Below are positions 43,591 through 58,229 of a stretch of 64,000 bases of DNA, piece by piece. This stretch comes from Selaginella moellendorffii (Eukaryota; Streptophyta; Lycopodiopsida; Selaginellales; Selaginellaceae). The translations under genes were made by a program, and so were the position numbers. The notes under the pieces were generated by a model. The model was not told the origin of the DNA. It searched no databases and worked only from the letters and a program-made list of their open reading frames with translations. The stretch lies in contig NW_003314327.1 of NCBI RefSeq assembly GCF_000143415.4, positions 644,775-708,774 of the forward strand, written 5' to 3'. Each line of letters starts with the position of its first letter. Position 1 is the stretch's first letter.

Positions 43591-46168
43591 GGTATTAAAG
43601 CTATTCCTTAGTCTAACTCTTTTTGATAATCAAATATATCAACATTTGATATTGATATTAAAAGGTCCCAAAAGTGGTTATATTCTTAAGGAGTAACATG
43701 TCAAAAGGGTATAGCTCTCCACTTTAGTTCATACGCAAAAGCCAACTTCAACATTGAAGCTAACAAGTCAAAATGCCTTCCCTAACAACTTCTAACAAAT
43801 GGAACAATGAGAATAAAACTCAAAGAACCAAAATCTTGAAGAAGTCTATAGCTAAGTCTTGTCTACCAATGATCACAAGTCTCGCATGAACTAACTTTAA
43901 TGCTAAAGAAGAAATCATGGCACAATCCATAATATCGTCCTCAACACATCCATAAACTAAACTTCATAATGCAAAGCTAATGAAGAGCATATATGCATTA
44001 ATCCAAAAACTAAATACAATGGAGTTATGCTCAACAAGTGATCACTAAACAATCCTCCATGAATCCATCTATAGAAGACGTAACTCACTTCCTAACAAGC
44101 ACAAGACAAATTATCAATGGTTGATATATTTCAATTCAAACCCAATAAGGATTCAAACATTTCAATATCGATCACTAACTCTTTGTCTCGTAAAGTTAGC
44201 ATAGTCCATGACTAAACCGCTTTTCAAGGAAAAGCTCAAATCTCAACCTTGACTAAGCAATCTTATCTAGAACACAACTAACTCAACTTGCCACTCAGTT
44301 CATTTGAATGTCAATACAGTTGCTAACTAGCAAATGCACAAATGCTAACAACATAAAGCTATTACCAAATCATCAATATTATCTTTATCAAGACTAATGA
44401 AACTCAATATCAATCCTAAGGAGAGACATTTCATTTCACTCAAATTTCAACATCGACAATGTCAACAACAGGGCATCACTTCAATGCCATCAACACCAGA
44501 AAAAAACTAGAAGAAAGCAAAAGTGAATCACCACTCAAAACTCTTTAGCAACTAAGCTAACCAAAGTCAAAGATACTTTACTCGTATCCAAGACTAATCC
44601 TCCAACAATACTCAGTTATAGATAACATATTATCAAGGAGTGATTCACCACATCTAAGACTCAATGAAATCCAACACCACGAACTAAATGCAACCAAATG
44701 ATATCAACAGAGGTAAAGTCGACATGCCAACATGGAAAACCCATGTAAGTCTAATGACACGATCCTCCGCAACACCATTCGGTAAAACAAGCCCATCACT
44801 GCTAAATCATCATTGAGTGAAGCAAGTGTTAAAAGTCTTTGACGAAGTCTACAAGTAATCACTAGTTGCAAAGCAACCAACAATCACTCTTCAACTTGCC
44901 TTCACAAGACCCAAACACTAAACCCATGTCATCAAGTCATATACTTTGCCCAACATGAATGTAATACTCCCAGGTACGAGATAAAGGTTCACAAACAAGC
45001 ATAACTAAATGACTACTCGAATCCAACTCAATGGCAAAAAGCTCACTAATGCATTTAATCAATAGCTCTGAGTATGTCTTGAAGAGGCTAGCTATGCATG
45101 ATCAACACTCAGTCGAAACTAAAGTGAAGACCATGAGATGGACTTATATCGGTACACAACCTCCTTATAGACAAAGCTATAATACGGGTACCAACATCTC
45201 AAACTCAAACAACTAAGTTGGACATCACCATCCTTAGCCAAGGCGCAAGGCCACCAAGACCAAGTCAAGATTAGTGAGAGCTCACTATTCTCATAGAGTC
45301 TAAAAAAATGCAAGGTGCAATCTGCCACCTAGCACAATACTACAAAAGAAAGGCACAAAGGTCACCTTTCTAGAAAAGCGCAACGGCCACTTTTCTACAC
45401 TAACTCCAGACTCTATCCAACTCAATTGCCTTAGCCCCAAAAGTTAGCATCCTTTTTGGGCTACATCATACAAACTACCTACTAAAGTCTAAACTAATCA
45501 AAGTCAACTCCAACCCCTTCACTAGTTTATACTGGTTTATGAAAACGGAATGGTTTTCGGACAAAGTGATCAACAGATCAGCCATTGAAAAAGTCTAAGA
45601 AAATTTATGGAAAATTTTCCATCTTAGAAAAAGAATGACTCTTAGTCCAGAAATACAAACTTCCAATACTCAACCAACTTCCTTCTACCTACAACTTCAC
45701 ATAGGTTCACCTCAACACCAATTCTCATGACCCATAGTATGCTTAAGCTTTGAACATTTTTTTACCTATACTTCCGACATCTAACACCGACATCCGCAAA
45801 ATGCAAAATGAACATCCAAGGCTTGATCACGAAGACCACTTCTTCAGATATCCACATTACATTAACACTCTTTTTCAATCACCTTCAAGATACAATGTAT
45901 ATCCTCGAATTGCTAATGTGCCTCACTCATGAGCCCAAGCTCAAACTCATGCTAACGATTCAGCTTATTCCATCCTATGAGCCCAAGAGCAAGCTCACAT
46001 CATAAGGTACAGCAAGGTAACCAAATTCATACCCAAGGAACGATTGCGAAGCCTTTGCACCAAAGCGTGTACCCACTCGGATCATCGTTTTCATCTCTGC
46101 ATATGTAATGAAACTAATTGCCCAACCTCATTGAATATACTCACTGAGACTCATCCTTTGATACCAAA
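43591..46168 (-). mobile_element. Probable internal region of a degraded LTR retrotransposon (minus)
   Basis: A uniform A/C-rich 2.6-kb stretch with no protein domain. At its right end, minus strand TGGTATCAAAGG (46166 down to 46155) resembles an initiator-Met primer binding site, two bases from a TGTAG...-type LTR border at 46169. The left limit is approximate. Confidence 0.5.
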
Positions 46169-47045
46169 TGTAGCACATGTGGTTTTGACCCTTTATCCTA
46201 TGGTGATTTACCATAGAATAACACCACAAAGCGGAACCTAAACCCTCTTTGTGCCACATGACAGATGCCACGTGTCACATGCCATATGTCCAAAAGAACG
46301 TGGTGTGGTACCCAAGGTTCAGGGCCTTGGGCCACTGAACGAAGGAACAGTGCCAAACTCCCAAGCATGGAGCCAAAGAATGATGGAACCGGATCACGAA
46401 GTAACTCCCGAGCATAAAGCCTAAAGAGTAAAGGGACAGGAACCCGGAGCAACTTGGAACAGTCCTAGAGTAACCAACATCCCAATGCCAAGACCAGCAT
46501 GCAAAACGGAGCCAAACGGAGTCAAACGCTATTTTGGCATACCGGTGGCCTAACGCAAAGACATGGGTACTCCACCAACTAGCATAGAATGGAATTTGGG
46601 CTTAAACCCAAGCCGAACATAGAACAAGGACAAGCACACAAGCGGGAGCTAGTCTATGCCTCGGGCTGGTTAGCCATGCCCGACCTACCCATTATCCCTA
46701 CTATACATTTGGAACCCCCTACAGCCCCCCCCCCCCCACCACCAATCTCAATATGCGAGAGTTCTTGTCAAGCCAGTGCAAGACAAAGCAAAAGATAATT
46801 AAGAGCTAGGCCGAGTATGCTCAGCTAGAAACAATAGGAGTTCCTACCTTATGTCCATTTGGCTAAATACAGGTGCTAAGCCCAGTAAACTAACACTTGA
46901 ACAAGAAGGGCTGATAAAGGGAACCAGCAATACCAACCTCCTGCCAACGTGGCAGTAAGGTAAGAGTGTTCGTAAGGACTGACTGACAGGTAATTTTCGA
47001 TACCCGAAATCACATTCACGACAGTAATCTAGCAAGAACACAATT
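46169..47045 (-). repeat. Putative degraded LTR next to the primer-binding-like site
   Basis: Begins TGTAGCACATG at 46169. It shares short words with the long LTR family, e.g. CCCTACTATAC followed by TTTGGA and a C run (46697-46738), suggesting a distant relative. The right limit is not defined; about 47045 is a guess. Confidence 0.4.
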
Positions 47046-48829
47046 GAGAATGAGTTCCATATTTCCTTTCTTCGAGTTAGAGAAGAGTACTATTTAGGTG
47101 TAACAATATTTTGAGATATGAAGAAAAGAAATCATTGGAAGTTTACCAGCATTTTGGTTTAGTTCATTTAGTCAACCTTATAGAATTTTTGTAATCAAGT
47201 ATTGTTTAAAGCTGAATAATATTTTCACCTCAACTTCATTATTTTTTATCAAATACACTCATTTTTAAAAGGAGAGTTTTATTTCTGATTTAATATTTTC
47301 TTAGCTTAAAAAATTAATGATAATGTGGCAAACAGTTTGTAATGAGGAGGTAGAACTCCTAAAAGGCCTGGGGTAGGTGGTCGAAGAAAAAATTGTGCAA
47401 CTTTGCAAAATATATAAAAGAAAACACATGTGTGCTTAAATTTTTGTTGTATGATATTTTTGAATATTATGTTTAAATTGTTGTAATACATATATATGAC
47501 TTACAAAGTAATATTTTGAACATTATTTTGTTTTAGGCATGAGTTCTTGCCTGCCATATATGCATGGCAAAGTCCAAATCAATGCTATATGCATTGCATA
47601 AATTTCAATTTCAAGTTAGCAAGTTAGATTTTTTGACATGTCAACTTTGGATTAGAAGGTGAGTGCACTAGTTAGATTTTGAGGACCTACCACAAACTAA
47701 GGTTCTAATTGTTGTTTACTTGGGGCACTTTCCCTTGTGAGGGTAATAAAAAATATTTTGTGAGTGGTTTTGCAATGTATCAAGAAGTTTTTGTGCTAAA
47801 TTGAGAAAAGGCTTGTAAAAGAAACTATGATGCTGAACACCCCAAACACTTCATGAAATACTTTGCCCTTCAATCAATTGCACTCACCTTTGTGCTAATT
47901 GATTGCTACCTAAATTAGGGTGCTGCACTATAAACAAACTATGAAAAAAGAAGCACTTGCAAGCTATTGAAACACTGTGCTTACATTAGGGTACTTTGTG
48001 CCCCAAGTAATGAAAAATGAGCCAATAGCTATGCAAAATGGGAGGAGAGAGGTGATCATAATCAGGAAATCACAAATTTACACTAACAAATGCATAAAAT
48101 TAAAAAAACCTTACTAAATTTATGATTACACCACATCATCTAAGATGATATAGCATCAATCTTATATAGCTGTTTGAGGTGTCATGCTCTATGAATATAT
48201 CACTTTAAAAGTGTATTTTTGCATGGAACTCAAATAAAAAAAGTAAATCTGCAGTGTAGATATATAATGTAAGATATGCAATCATATATTCATTACCATA
48301 CACGTCAATTAAAAAAAGGAAAGTCTCCCAAAGAGCTCAACTTAACATCCAAAAAACACTTACTTGATTTCTCCAAATTGTTGTAGCTTATATCTAGGCT
48401 TCTATAGCTTGATTAGCAATATTTTTTTGCTCATTTCAGTTTATTCACACATCATAATGCTATTCCCTGATATCAGAAGGCATGTTGCCAAAACAATCTC
48501 TCACCTTGGAGGAAAGTGGTAAATTCTTATCAATTAGCACAAGTTCTATATTAAATTGAGTTTCTCCCACACTGCTGAATTTGAGCTAAAATTTCAATTT
48601 TAGCCACACAACTCAGAAGTTACTTCTTCTTCTTCTTCTTCTAGCATGCAATTGGAGTTTAAATTATTAATGTGAATGCATCATTTATTTCCTCTTTAAC
48701 TCACATTCAGCAGCCCCTGATTTTGTGAGCTCCAATGTCTTCTCTTTACTGTCAAATGTTTGAGAACATTGCAGGAAATGATGCGAGTTCTCTGTGGTAA
48801 TTTTTTAAAAAAGATTTGGTCGCAATACG
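47046..48829. other. AT-rich non-coding stretch
   Basis: No gene seen. 47340-47530 is the second copy of the dispersed repeat found at 33721-33880. The last few hundred bases are the 3' flank of the carrier gene. Confidence 0.6.
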
Positions 48830-50170
48830 TTAAACAAGCGAGCTCTCCAGAGTGTGTAGCTGCCTAGAGCCCAGCAGCTTGGCCGTAAGTTCCCAAGTGA
48901 CTATAGCAGCCGCGTTAGCTGGGAAAGCTCGCACCAAAGTCGGGCCCAAGCCGGTGTAAAGACCTCGGAAGCCAAGCTCTCTCCGGATCTGCAAGTGTTT
49001 GTAAGATACGATGATATATTGAATCGAGCTCGAACTGAAACAAACCTTTCTCAAGTTGAACAGCAAGCTCCTCGACTCGCTCAAGTCGAGTGCCGTTTGT
49101 ATCCGTGTCTTGGCTACGTCAAATGGTAAAACTGCTACCCAAAACTGCACAAAGAACTCTTTTAAGTTCTTTACGAAAGTGGAAATAAGAAAAAGAATTG
49201 CACCGCCATTCCAGATACTCCCCCGCTAACAATTCCAACGACAGCCTCGAAGAGTGTCTGGGAGAATGAGCTTGCTTGTAGCCGGGAGGATAAACTTGTC
49301 TCCTTTGAAAGGTGCGACAGCATGAACGACCGACTCGTCTCATATGTTGCAAAAAAGCACATATTTCCGACACATTCCCTGAAAAATGTAGCTGACAGTC
49401 CTCGAAACAATCCTGGAACCTGAGGAAAGACCATCAAGTTTTCTTCAGCAGCTTATTGCTTACCCCTCCAGCGTGAATAGTTTTTTTTGCACAATCCAAT
49501 GGACCGGAGTATCTTCGCAGCTCTTTGCTCGAAGAACCCTTCTCTTGAACCTGGAGCCTACACTGGAACAGGAAAATTCAAGCTAGGTGAAAGGATTTTA
49601 AGAGACAATGAAACCACACCTTAACTAGTTCCGTAGGACAGAGTATCAAACTGATCATTCCTCCACCGAATGCTGCGGAGGGCAGCACAGTAGAAAGATT
49701 GGGTGTTCTTGCTGCTGCCTCTCCTCCCTTCCTAAGCAAAGCACCAAGAGAAAAATCACTGAGAGAGAAAAACTAAAACATCGCGCAGATAGTAGTACCT
49801 GCAATCTTGCTTTTGTCTGTGAATAAATGCCGAACAGCAGCGAGCCTTCAACAGCCATGCCGGCAAAAGAAGATGTAGCACCTTTGTACAAACCTCTTAC
49901 CTGGAAACTCCACAAAGCGAATCAAGTTAGAAGAACAAACCCAAGTGGACACTCTTACCCCTTCGTGATTGAGAATCCATCCTGCACAGCGAATGGCGCT
50001 AGCATGCGCTACTGGGCTTCGGGCTTGTAAGTTCACCTGGACAAAAACATCAATGCCACCCCTGGATCAGAAAAAAAACAAACCTTGACAGTGTCGAATG
50101 GATGCCCGACGGTCACAGTCGCCAATCCAGCCGCCAGTCCTGCCGCATAGTCCTTCACGGCATTCTCCAT
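48830..50170 (-). CDS. BAC1: Mitochondrial basic amino acid (ornithine/arginine) carrier, BAC1-like
   Basis: Eight exons on the minus strand (50170-50084, 50036-49959, 49900-49799, 49727-49620, 49562-49464, 49419-49204, 49144-49046, 48988-48830) give 315 residues. Three mitochondrial-carrier repeats are visible, each with a PxD/ExxK/R signature: HPFDTVKVNLQ, CPTELVKCRLQ and LPFDVAKTRIQ. The downstream G-rich helices (GLYKGATSSFAGMA, GLFRGLSATFFREC, GLYTGLGPTLVRAFPANAAA) match the BAC1/ornithine carrier group, including the RAFPANAA end. It would exchange ornithine, arginine or lysine across the inner membrane. The acceptor of exon 4 was set after AAG (49728-49730) because it keeps the frame. 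No defects. Confidence 0.87.
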
Positions 50171-50242
50171 GCTTTTTAGGGCTCCGAAAGATCCTCTGCT
50201 TTTGAGGAAAATGGGGGAGAGAACAAAACGAACTTTTGACTG

Positions 50243-51470
50243 CTACTGTTGCTGCTGGTCCTGCTGATGCTGATCTTGCTCTGGTTGCTGCTGACTAAGA
50301 TTCACGGCGTACTGCTTCATGACAACAAGAGCATGAGAAGCCACCTTCATTTCTTCGATGGCTTCCAGCATTATGTCCGATCCAGTAGTTGGACCTGGAT
50401 GTAGAAAGAATCAGCGTCAAGCATGGATTTCTTTTTAGCTGGTTTACCTGTTCTTTCTGGGATCAGCTTTGCTATCGCTGCCGAGACTGGTATAACATCG
50501 ACTTCCTTGTCTGGAGCACTTTGCGGTCGTCTGGCAGCGAGTGAATGGTTTACTTCCATCTTGACGAAATCGACTCCTGGCTTACTGTTCTGCTGCATCT
50601 CCTGATTGTAGAATTGCTTACGAAGCTGAAAGAAACTTCAGCCACTAAGCCTGCCCGTGACTAGAGAGAAAAAAGCTTACCTGTTCCTGCAATTGCAAAA
50701 GAAATGGACTTAAACATCAAGCTCATCCAAAATTGCAATTTTACCATTTGGCTCGAGGGTAGACCATGGTGATCTGAGCTTGCAGAAGTCGTGGCTGTGA
50801 CTTGTGATGCTGTCGCCGAGGCCAAAGTTTGAGCAGCGACATCGAAGCCTTGATGTGAGGAAGCATCTGGAAAATAGAAACTCAATAACTTTATGCTGAA
50901 AAAATCCAGTACCTTGGGAAGATGCTGTGGCTGTTGTTGTGGTGGTCACGGTTTGAGAGGTCACGGTGGAGGTCGCAGTAGAATGACTAGCAGTAGCAGA
51001 CTCCTCTAGATCAAGAAAACACATATTAGTTTCAGTGAGAAAAGATAATTCTACTACAAACCAGGATACACTTCTCGTACCGGAGGCGAGCCAGTGAAGG
51101 AAAGACCACTTCGAATCTCATACCGTATAGCATTAAGCTGAGCCATTGCCTCTTTCAACTCTTTGTGAACCTAAGAAACCAAAAAACGATCAATACATTT
51201 TTTGTAAAGCTCTCTCGATGCTCTGCGCAATTGTGCGTTACCTCGCTCATCTGAGATTTTCCCATCACGCCATCGAATTCGCCCTTGGTAGTCTTCACAA
51301 ACCCCACAGTTCGTCCCACAAGCCTTCCCCCCATTCTGGCGTACCTGTGGATGTCCTTGGGGCCTGCAAACGATCGAAACATCACTCACAATGGATCATA
51401 CTCCGCCATTACTACCGCTCACAGCGATGAACACCCCCAGCGCCAGAGCGAGCGTCGTGTAGGACACCAT
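50243..51470 (-). CDS. TATB: TatB-like protein, probably mitochondrial Tat translocase subunit
   Basis: Eight exons (51470-51416, 51363-51242, 51170-51062, 51005-50913, 50866-50745, 50686-50681, 50625-50448, 50394-50243) give 278 residues, including a 6-nt microexon. The N-terminus is one short hydrophobic helix, then GPKDIHRYARMGGRLVGRTVGFV, the hinge and amphipathic helix typical of TatA/TatB proteins, then HKELKEAMAQLNAIRYEI. This matches the plant nuclear-encoded mitochondrial TatB group (Arabidopsis At5g43680 type, from memory). The middle is Ser/Thr/Ala-rich and the end Gln-rich, both probably disordered. It would work with mitochondrially encoded TatC on folded Rieske-type cargo. Divergent from GAPA, 336 bp between start codons. 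Confidence 0.75.
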
Positions 51471-51806
51471 CCCGCGCTCGTGCGTATAAACCCTAGAACA
51501 AAGCCAACGTTCAACCCAAAACAGATCCCAGCCGTCCGAGAATAAACCGTTGGATTCTCCATTTTACGGCAGCCACAAACCGTGCGCCACGTGTCACCTA
51601 TGTCGGACGCGATCTAACGGCCAGGAACACCTTATCTCCTTATTACTGGCCAGCAGACGAGGAAATTACCCGCTAATGGGGAGAATTATTTCGGGAATTA
51701 GCGCTAATCGAAGCTCTAGCGAGGAGGAGATAGATAGCACAGTTCTAGGCTTATTTGCTGGCCTCTTTGTTGTGTGGAGAGGAAGAAGTGGCGGATTGAG
51801 GCGGCC
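51471..51806. promoter_or_regulatory. Divergent promoter region TATB / GAPA with G-box and I-box
   Basis: CACGTG (G-box) at 51588-51593 and CTTATC (I-box GATAAG on the minus strand) at 51631-51636 form the pair typical of light-regulated plant promoters, fitting GAPA. AAACCCTAG (telo-box-like) at 51488-51496 sits just upstream of the TATB start. Confidence 0.6.
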
Positions 51807-53320
<1,514 letters not shown>

Positions 53321-53567
53321 TGGTCTTCGAGCGAGAAATTTCAAATCGAAGGAAGCATGGATGGAGATTGATAGAGCTGCTGGAGCCGGATTTTCGTTCG
53401 ATTTAGAGCCCACATTTTGACCGGAGCTCGGAAAGAAGAAGAAAGGAATTCCATCTCGCTGTGTATTTCTATGGCATCAATAAGGACGCATAAACCCTGA
53501 AGCAGGGGTTTTTGTCTACCGTACATTTTAGATCTCGTTCTTACTATTAGGGTTCTTGGGCCAGTGG

Positions 53568-55145
53568 ATGCTGAAATTTTTGAAATCGTTTCAGCTGCGT
53601 CGCCAATGCAGCAGCGTGGCTACTGTCGGATCATCGCCGACGCCTAGGGTTAAAGATGGAAGGCTGGCGATCTCAGCCAGGCTGATGCTGAGGCGATTGG
53701 AGGCGGCACCGAGCCAGCAATGCCGGCAGGATGTGCTGCGATCCAAGCTAGGTCTGATGCGCAACTGCAATTTCTGGAAGCCGCTGATCCAGACGCTGCA
53801 GAAGAAGGCCAGGAGCAAATTCCTGTGCATCGAGGTGAGTGGAGTTTCTAGGAAGAGGTCGTCGTTCTTTTTGTTTTAGTTTTTCTTTGTTAGTGAGATG
53901 TTCTTGCTCGTATTCCGGTACGCATTCCTTGATAGTTTTTCTTTTTCTTCGTGTTCTTAGAACTTTTGCTCCTGGGACTTCTTTCGGTCAGGATCATATT
54001 CTCTGTTCCTTGATAGTTTCTCTTGGGATTTCTTTCGAACTCCTGCATTCCCTTGTCAGGTTTTCGACTGGATCAGGCAAGAGTTCCCTGATGCTAGCAA
54101 GCCTCAGATATACTCAAACATGATCGCGTACGCCGGAAGCATTGGAATGCCACAGCTCGCTCACGCTTGGGTCTCCGAGATGAAGATCAAAGGAATCAAG
54201 ATGTCCACGCCGACGTACAATGCTCTGGTAAGCGTCTTCTGCCGGAGTGGAGAGATTGAAGCGGCCGAAAAGATGCTCGAGAACATGAAATGGGCCGAGT
54301 GCCCACCCAACGTCTCCACTTACAACACGATTCTAGCGGCATACGGCAGAAGCTCGGACATCGTCCAGATGGAAAAATGGCTGGAAGAACTGAGGAAAGC
54401 CGGGCTCACTCCCAACGTAGTCACTTACAACACGCTGCTCTTCTCCTACTTGAAGAAGGGAAGCCTTGCGAAGGTTGACGAGACATACAGGGAGATGCAA
54501 CTCTCTTGCAAGCCGGACGTCTTCACCTTCGGGATCTTGCTACACGGATATCAAAAGCTCAACATGGTGGAGAGGATGGAGCAGGCTTTTGCGGATCGGC
54601 AAAAGAGCGGGCTTCCAGTCGGTGCTATCGCTGCTCAACGTATGATCCGGGTTTACACCAAGAACAAGATGTTCTCCAAGATCAAAGACATAACAGCCAT
54701 CCTGGAGCAGGCTCCGAGAACCGTCTACACGACTCGTCTCAACGGAGTGATCCTGGACGCGTTTCTAAGCGCCGGTGGCTTCGACCAGGTGGAGCACGAG
54801 ATGAAGAGAGTTGTGAAGCAAGGCAGAGCTTTCATGGACCCGGAGGTGCTGGACGAGGTGGTTTCGGCGTTCTTCGAGAACTCGGCAGCCGAGAACCTGG
54901 GCGGGCTTTACAGATCCATGAAGGCGGTTTCAAGGTGGCGGATGTATGCTTCGACTTACGAGCTGCTCGTCCGGGGTTTCGCAAAGCACGGCGACGGCAA
55001 GATGGCGATGGAGGTTTCCGAAGATATGGAGATGGCGGGATGGAAGTGGTCAGTGGACACGATGCAGGTGTTATACGATGTGTTCAAGAAGGCGGGCGAT
55101 AGAGAAAAGCTGGGCCTCATCGTCGAGAAGATGGAAAAGCTGTGA
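53568..55145 (+). CDS. P-class pentatricopeptide repeat (PPR) protein
   Basis: Two exons (53568-53834, 54060-55145), 450 residues. An Arg/Ser-rich N-terminus without acidic residues suggests organelle targeting. From about residue 90 come tandem 35-residue motifs: YSNMIAYAGSIGMPQLAHAW, TYNALVSVFCRSGEIEAAEK, TYNTILAAYGRSSDIVQMEK and TYNTLLFSYLKKGSLAKVDE are clear, with more divergent repeats to the C-terminus (MYASTYELLVRGFAKHGDGKM). No E, E+ or DYW extension, so it is the P class, generally RNA-stability or processing factors of mitochondria or plastids. The target is unknown. Confidence 0.92.
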
Positions 55146-55506
55146 GCCAATCTTTTCTCTTCTCTTTTCTCTCTCAAGGTGATGCCTGATAGACTTTGTT
55201 GTGGATTCGATGACCAAGGAGCCGCGAATTCCTCCCAGCAAGTAAATCTCATGTAAAAAAATCGAGTTTTTACGACTGTGCCCCTTTAAAGAAAGGGGCA
55301 TTAAAGCAGGGGTTGCTATTTTAGGCGGAATATCCTGGTGTCGTGGAGAAAAGATTCTCTCATTGGATCCCTTGGAGCTGGGCGGGAAATGGACCTAGCT
55401 CCAGGGCTCGATCAAGAGAAGGGGAGGAGGAGCAGTGTGATCTCGGCGCCCTACCCGTGATCAGCCGGCGGTAGGGGATCGCAGGAGCGAGAGGAGGGTT
55501 TTTGCC

Positions 55507-56196
55507 ATGGCCAAGAGGAGGAAATCGACGCCGAGGAAGCGAGGGCGACCACCAGGTAGGCGGCTTTTCTTTGAGATTGTTGGGGTGCGGTTTGATCCAT
55601 GGAGTGCGCAGCGGGCGGCGATGGCGCTGGGACGAGCAGAGCCGGCGCCCAGCAGAACAAGCCGCACGGCAAGCGCAGGTTTAAGCCCGGGACTGTGGCG
55701 TTGCGGGAGATCCGACGCTTTCAAAAGAGTTATGAGCTCCTTCTCAGGCCATTGCCATTCGCAAGAGTGGTGAGTTCTCCAAGTTCTTTTTTTTTTTCCT
55801 CTCTTTTTTGCCTCTCTAGTCTCTGACAAAGCTTTTGCGATAGGTGAGAGAGATCACGAACGTTTTCTCGTCGGAGGTATCCAGATGGACTGCCGAAGGA
55901 TTGATAGCTCTCCAAGAGGTCGAAAGAGCGTTCCTTTTCTTCTTTGTTCTTTCTTTTCGTGGTTTCTCGCTTGAAATCTTTGCTTTGTTTTGCACAGGCT
56001 GCCGAGGACTACCTTGTTCATCTCTTCGAAGACACCAACTTATGTGCCATTCACGGCAAGAGAGTCACCATAAGTAAGCATTTGAAAGAGAGAAAAGAGT
56101 TCTTTGTTTTGGAGCTGGCTGACAGTTTCTATACCAGTGCCCAAGGACTTACATTTGGCCCGTCGACTAAGAGGAGCCTCCGAACGGTTCGTTTGA
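55507..56196 (+). CDS. CENH3: Centromeric histone H3 variant
   Basis: Five exons (55507-55555, 55612-55769, 55844-55918, 55998-56073, 56138-56196) give 138 residues. The histone fold is plain: [31 protein letters not shown], then [20 protein letters not shown] and [20 protein letters not shown]. Three points separate it from H3: an unrelated N-tail ([17 protein letters not shown], an AT-hook-like stretch), loop 1 lengthened and altered ([12 protein letters not shown]), and the [10 protein letters not shown] helix, all CENH3 hallmarks. Start ATG lies in a CCATGG context. It replaces H3 in centromeric nucleosomes and recruits the kinetochore. The end ...GASERFV is unlike the usual short basic end. 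No defects. Confidence 0.93.
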
Positions 56197-56455
56197 TACT
56201 TTTTCTTTTTACGTTATCTCCTCTCTCGCGCGGCCGGTTTCCTCGTCGAGGGCCGGGTCATTGTTTGTATCCTTGGCGATTATTCCTAGGCTTTGTTCGC
56301 CGCGTCTATCTAATTCTGCCCCTCAGTGTAGCCTTTGCTTCTCAAGGGCGGCCATCAAACAGCCATGCCATCGACTCCATCAACGAAATTCTCGAGCTTC
56401 CGCTACTTCGATCCTTCAGGTCTTACTTAAAGTTTCCATTTTATCTCTAAGCTCT

Positions 56456-57619
56456 ATGGGAGCTCTCTCCAAGCTCTGGTGTCTTGGTCCGAGGCGCTGT
56501 CAGGACCGGGTTAGGCTGCTCACAATCTACAAGTTTAGAGACTTGGAGCTGGCCACTGGCAACTTTGCCGAGGAGAACTTGCTGGGACGGGGAAGCTATG
56601 GCTCGGTTTACAAGGCAGTCCTCAAGAACGGCCAGCTTGCAGCGGTGAAGCGGGCCACTTGCACCACCGCGAATCCTTCCACCAGCAAGGAGCGCTTTAT
56701 CCTCTCCCAGATCGAGTGCCCTCACGTCGTCAACTTGCTGGGCTTCTGCGAGCGCAACGACGAAGTCCTCCTGGTTGTGGAGTTCATGGCCAACGGCAGC
56801 TTGCACGACGTGCTCCACTCCAAGCTCTCGTCCTCGAGCCTCAGCTGGTCGCGCCGGGTCCGCATCGCAGTCCAGACCGCAAGGGCGCTCCACGCGCTCC
56901 ACAGCTCTACGCCGCAGATCATCCACAGGGACGTGAAGAGCTCCAACGTTTTGATCGACGCGAATTGGAACGCTCGGCTGGGGGACTTTGGCCTGGCGCT
57001 GCGAGGCGACACCAAGGACATCATGTGTACTCCGGCGGGAACGCTCGGCTACGTGGACCCGCGCTACGACAAGCCCGAGAAGGTCGGGCCCAAGATCGAC
57101 GTCTTCAGTTTTGGCGTGCTCCTCCTGGAGCTCATCTCCGGCCGCCAAGTTATCGACGACAGGATGTCTCCAGTCCGCATGGTGGACTGGGCGTTGCCGC
57201 TGATCAAGCAGGGGAGGGCTCTGGCTATCTGCGACCCGCGCGTGAGGATCCCGGAGGGAGAGGCAGCAGGGATCAAGCGGATGGCGGTGCTGGCGGCGCG
57301 GTGCGTGAGGCGGGAAAGCAAGCGGCCGTGCATGGGTGATATCGTGCTCACGCTGTGCCAGATCCAGCGCGACCGCTTCCATACTTCCAGGAGCAGCAGG
57401 AAGATGGTGATCAAGCGCGCGATACTTTCGTGTCCCAAGGACACCGGAGTGATTAGTTTTGATGAGCGATTCTCCTCGTCCTCGAAGTCGAAGTCGAAGT
57501 GGAGCTTGCAGCAGGGAGGAGACCAGCAGAAAGTGATTAAAGTGGATGTTCCGTATCGAAAGTTGGAGTTTCCACCACCCATCAATCAGCCAGTCACTCT
57601 GAGAAGTAGCCACATTTGA
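56456..57619 (+). CDS. Receptor-like cytoplasmic kinase (Ser/Thr)
   Basis: A single-exon frame of 387 residues from ATG at 56456 (in-frame codons upstream have no kinase-like content). The kinase domain is complete: GRGSYGSVYKA glycine loop, AAVKR lysine, HRDVKSSNVL catalytic loop, DFGLA, and GTLGYVDPRY in the activation segment, then DVFSFGVLLLELISG. There is no signal peptide or transmembrane helix, so it is a cytoplasmic kinase; WC at 8-9 might be acylated. After the kinase there is a Ser/Lys-rich tail. The HRD arginine marks it as an RD kinase. Partners unknown. Confidence 0.92.
   Translation: MGALSKLWCLGPRRCQDRVRLLTIYKFRDLELATGNFAEENLLGRGSYGSVYKAVLKNGQLAAVKRATCTTANPSTSKERFILSQIECPHVVNLLGFCERNDEVLLVVEFMANGSLHDVLHSKLSSSSLSWSRRVRIAVQTARALHALHSSTPQIIHRDVKSSNVLIDANWNARLGDFGLALRGDTKDIMCTPAGTLGYVDPRYDKPEKVGPKIDVFSFGVLLLELISGRQVIDDRMSPVRMVDWALPLIKQGRALAICDPRVRIPEGEAAGIKRMAVLAARCVRRESKRPCMGDIVLTLCQIQRDRFHTSRSSRKMVIKRAILSCPKDTGVISFDERFSSSSKSKSKWSLQQGGDQQKVIKVDVPYRKLEFPPPINQPVTLRSSHI

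Positions 57620-58229
<610 letters not shown>

Noticed and set aside
56447-57613. 388-codon frame on the minus strand opposite the kinase
   Set aside because: It is the shadow of a GC-rich kinase exon; the plus frame has every kinase motif.
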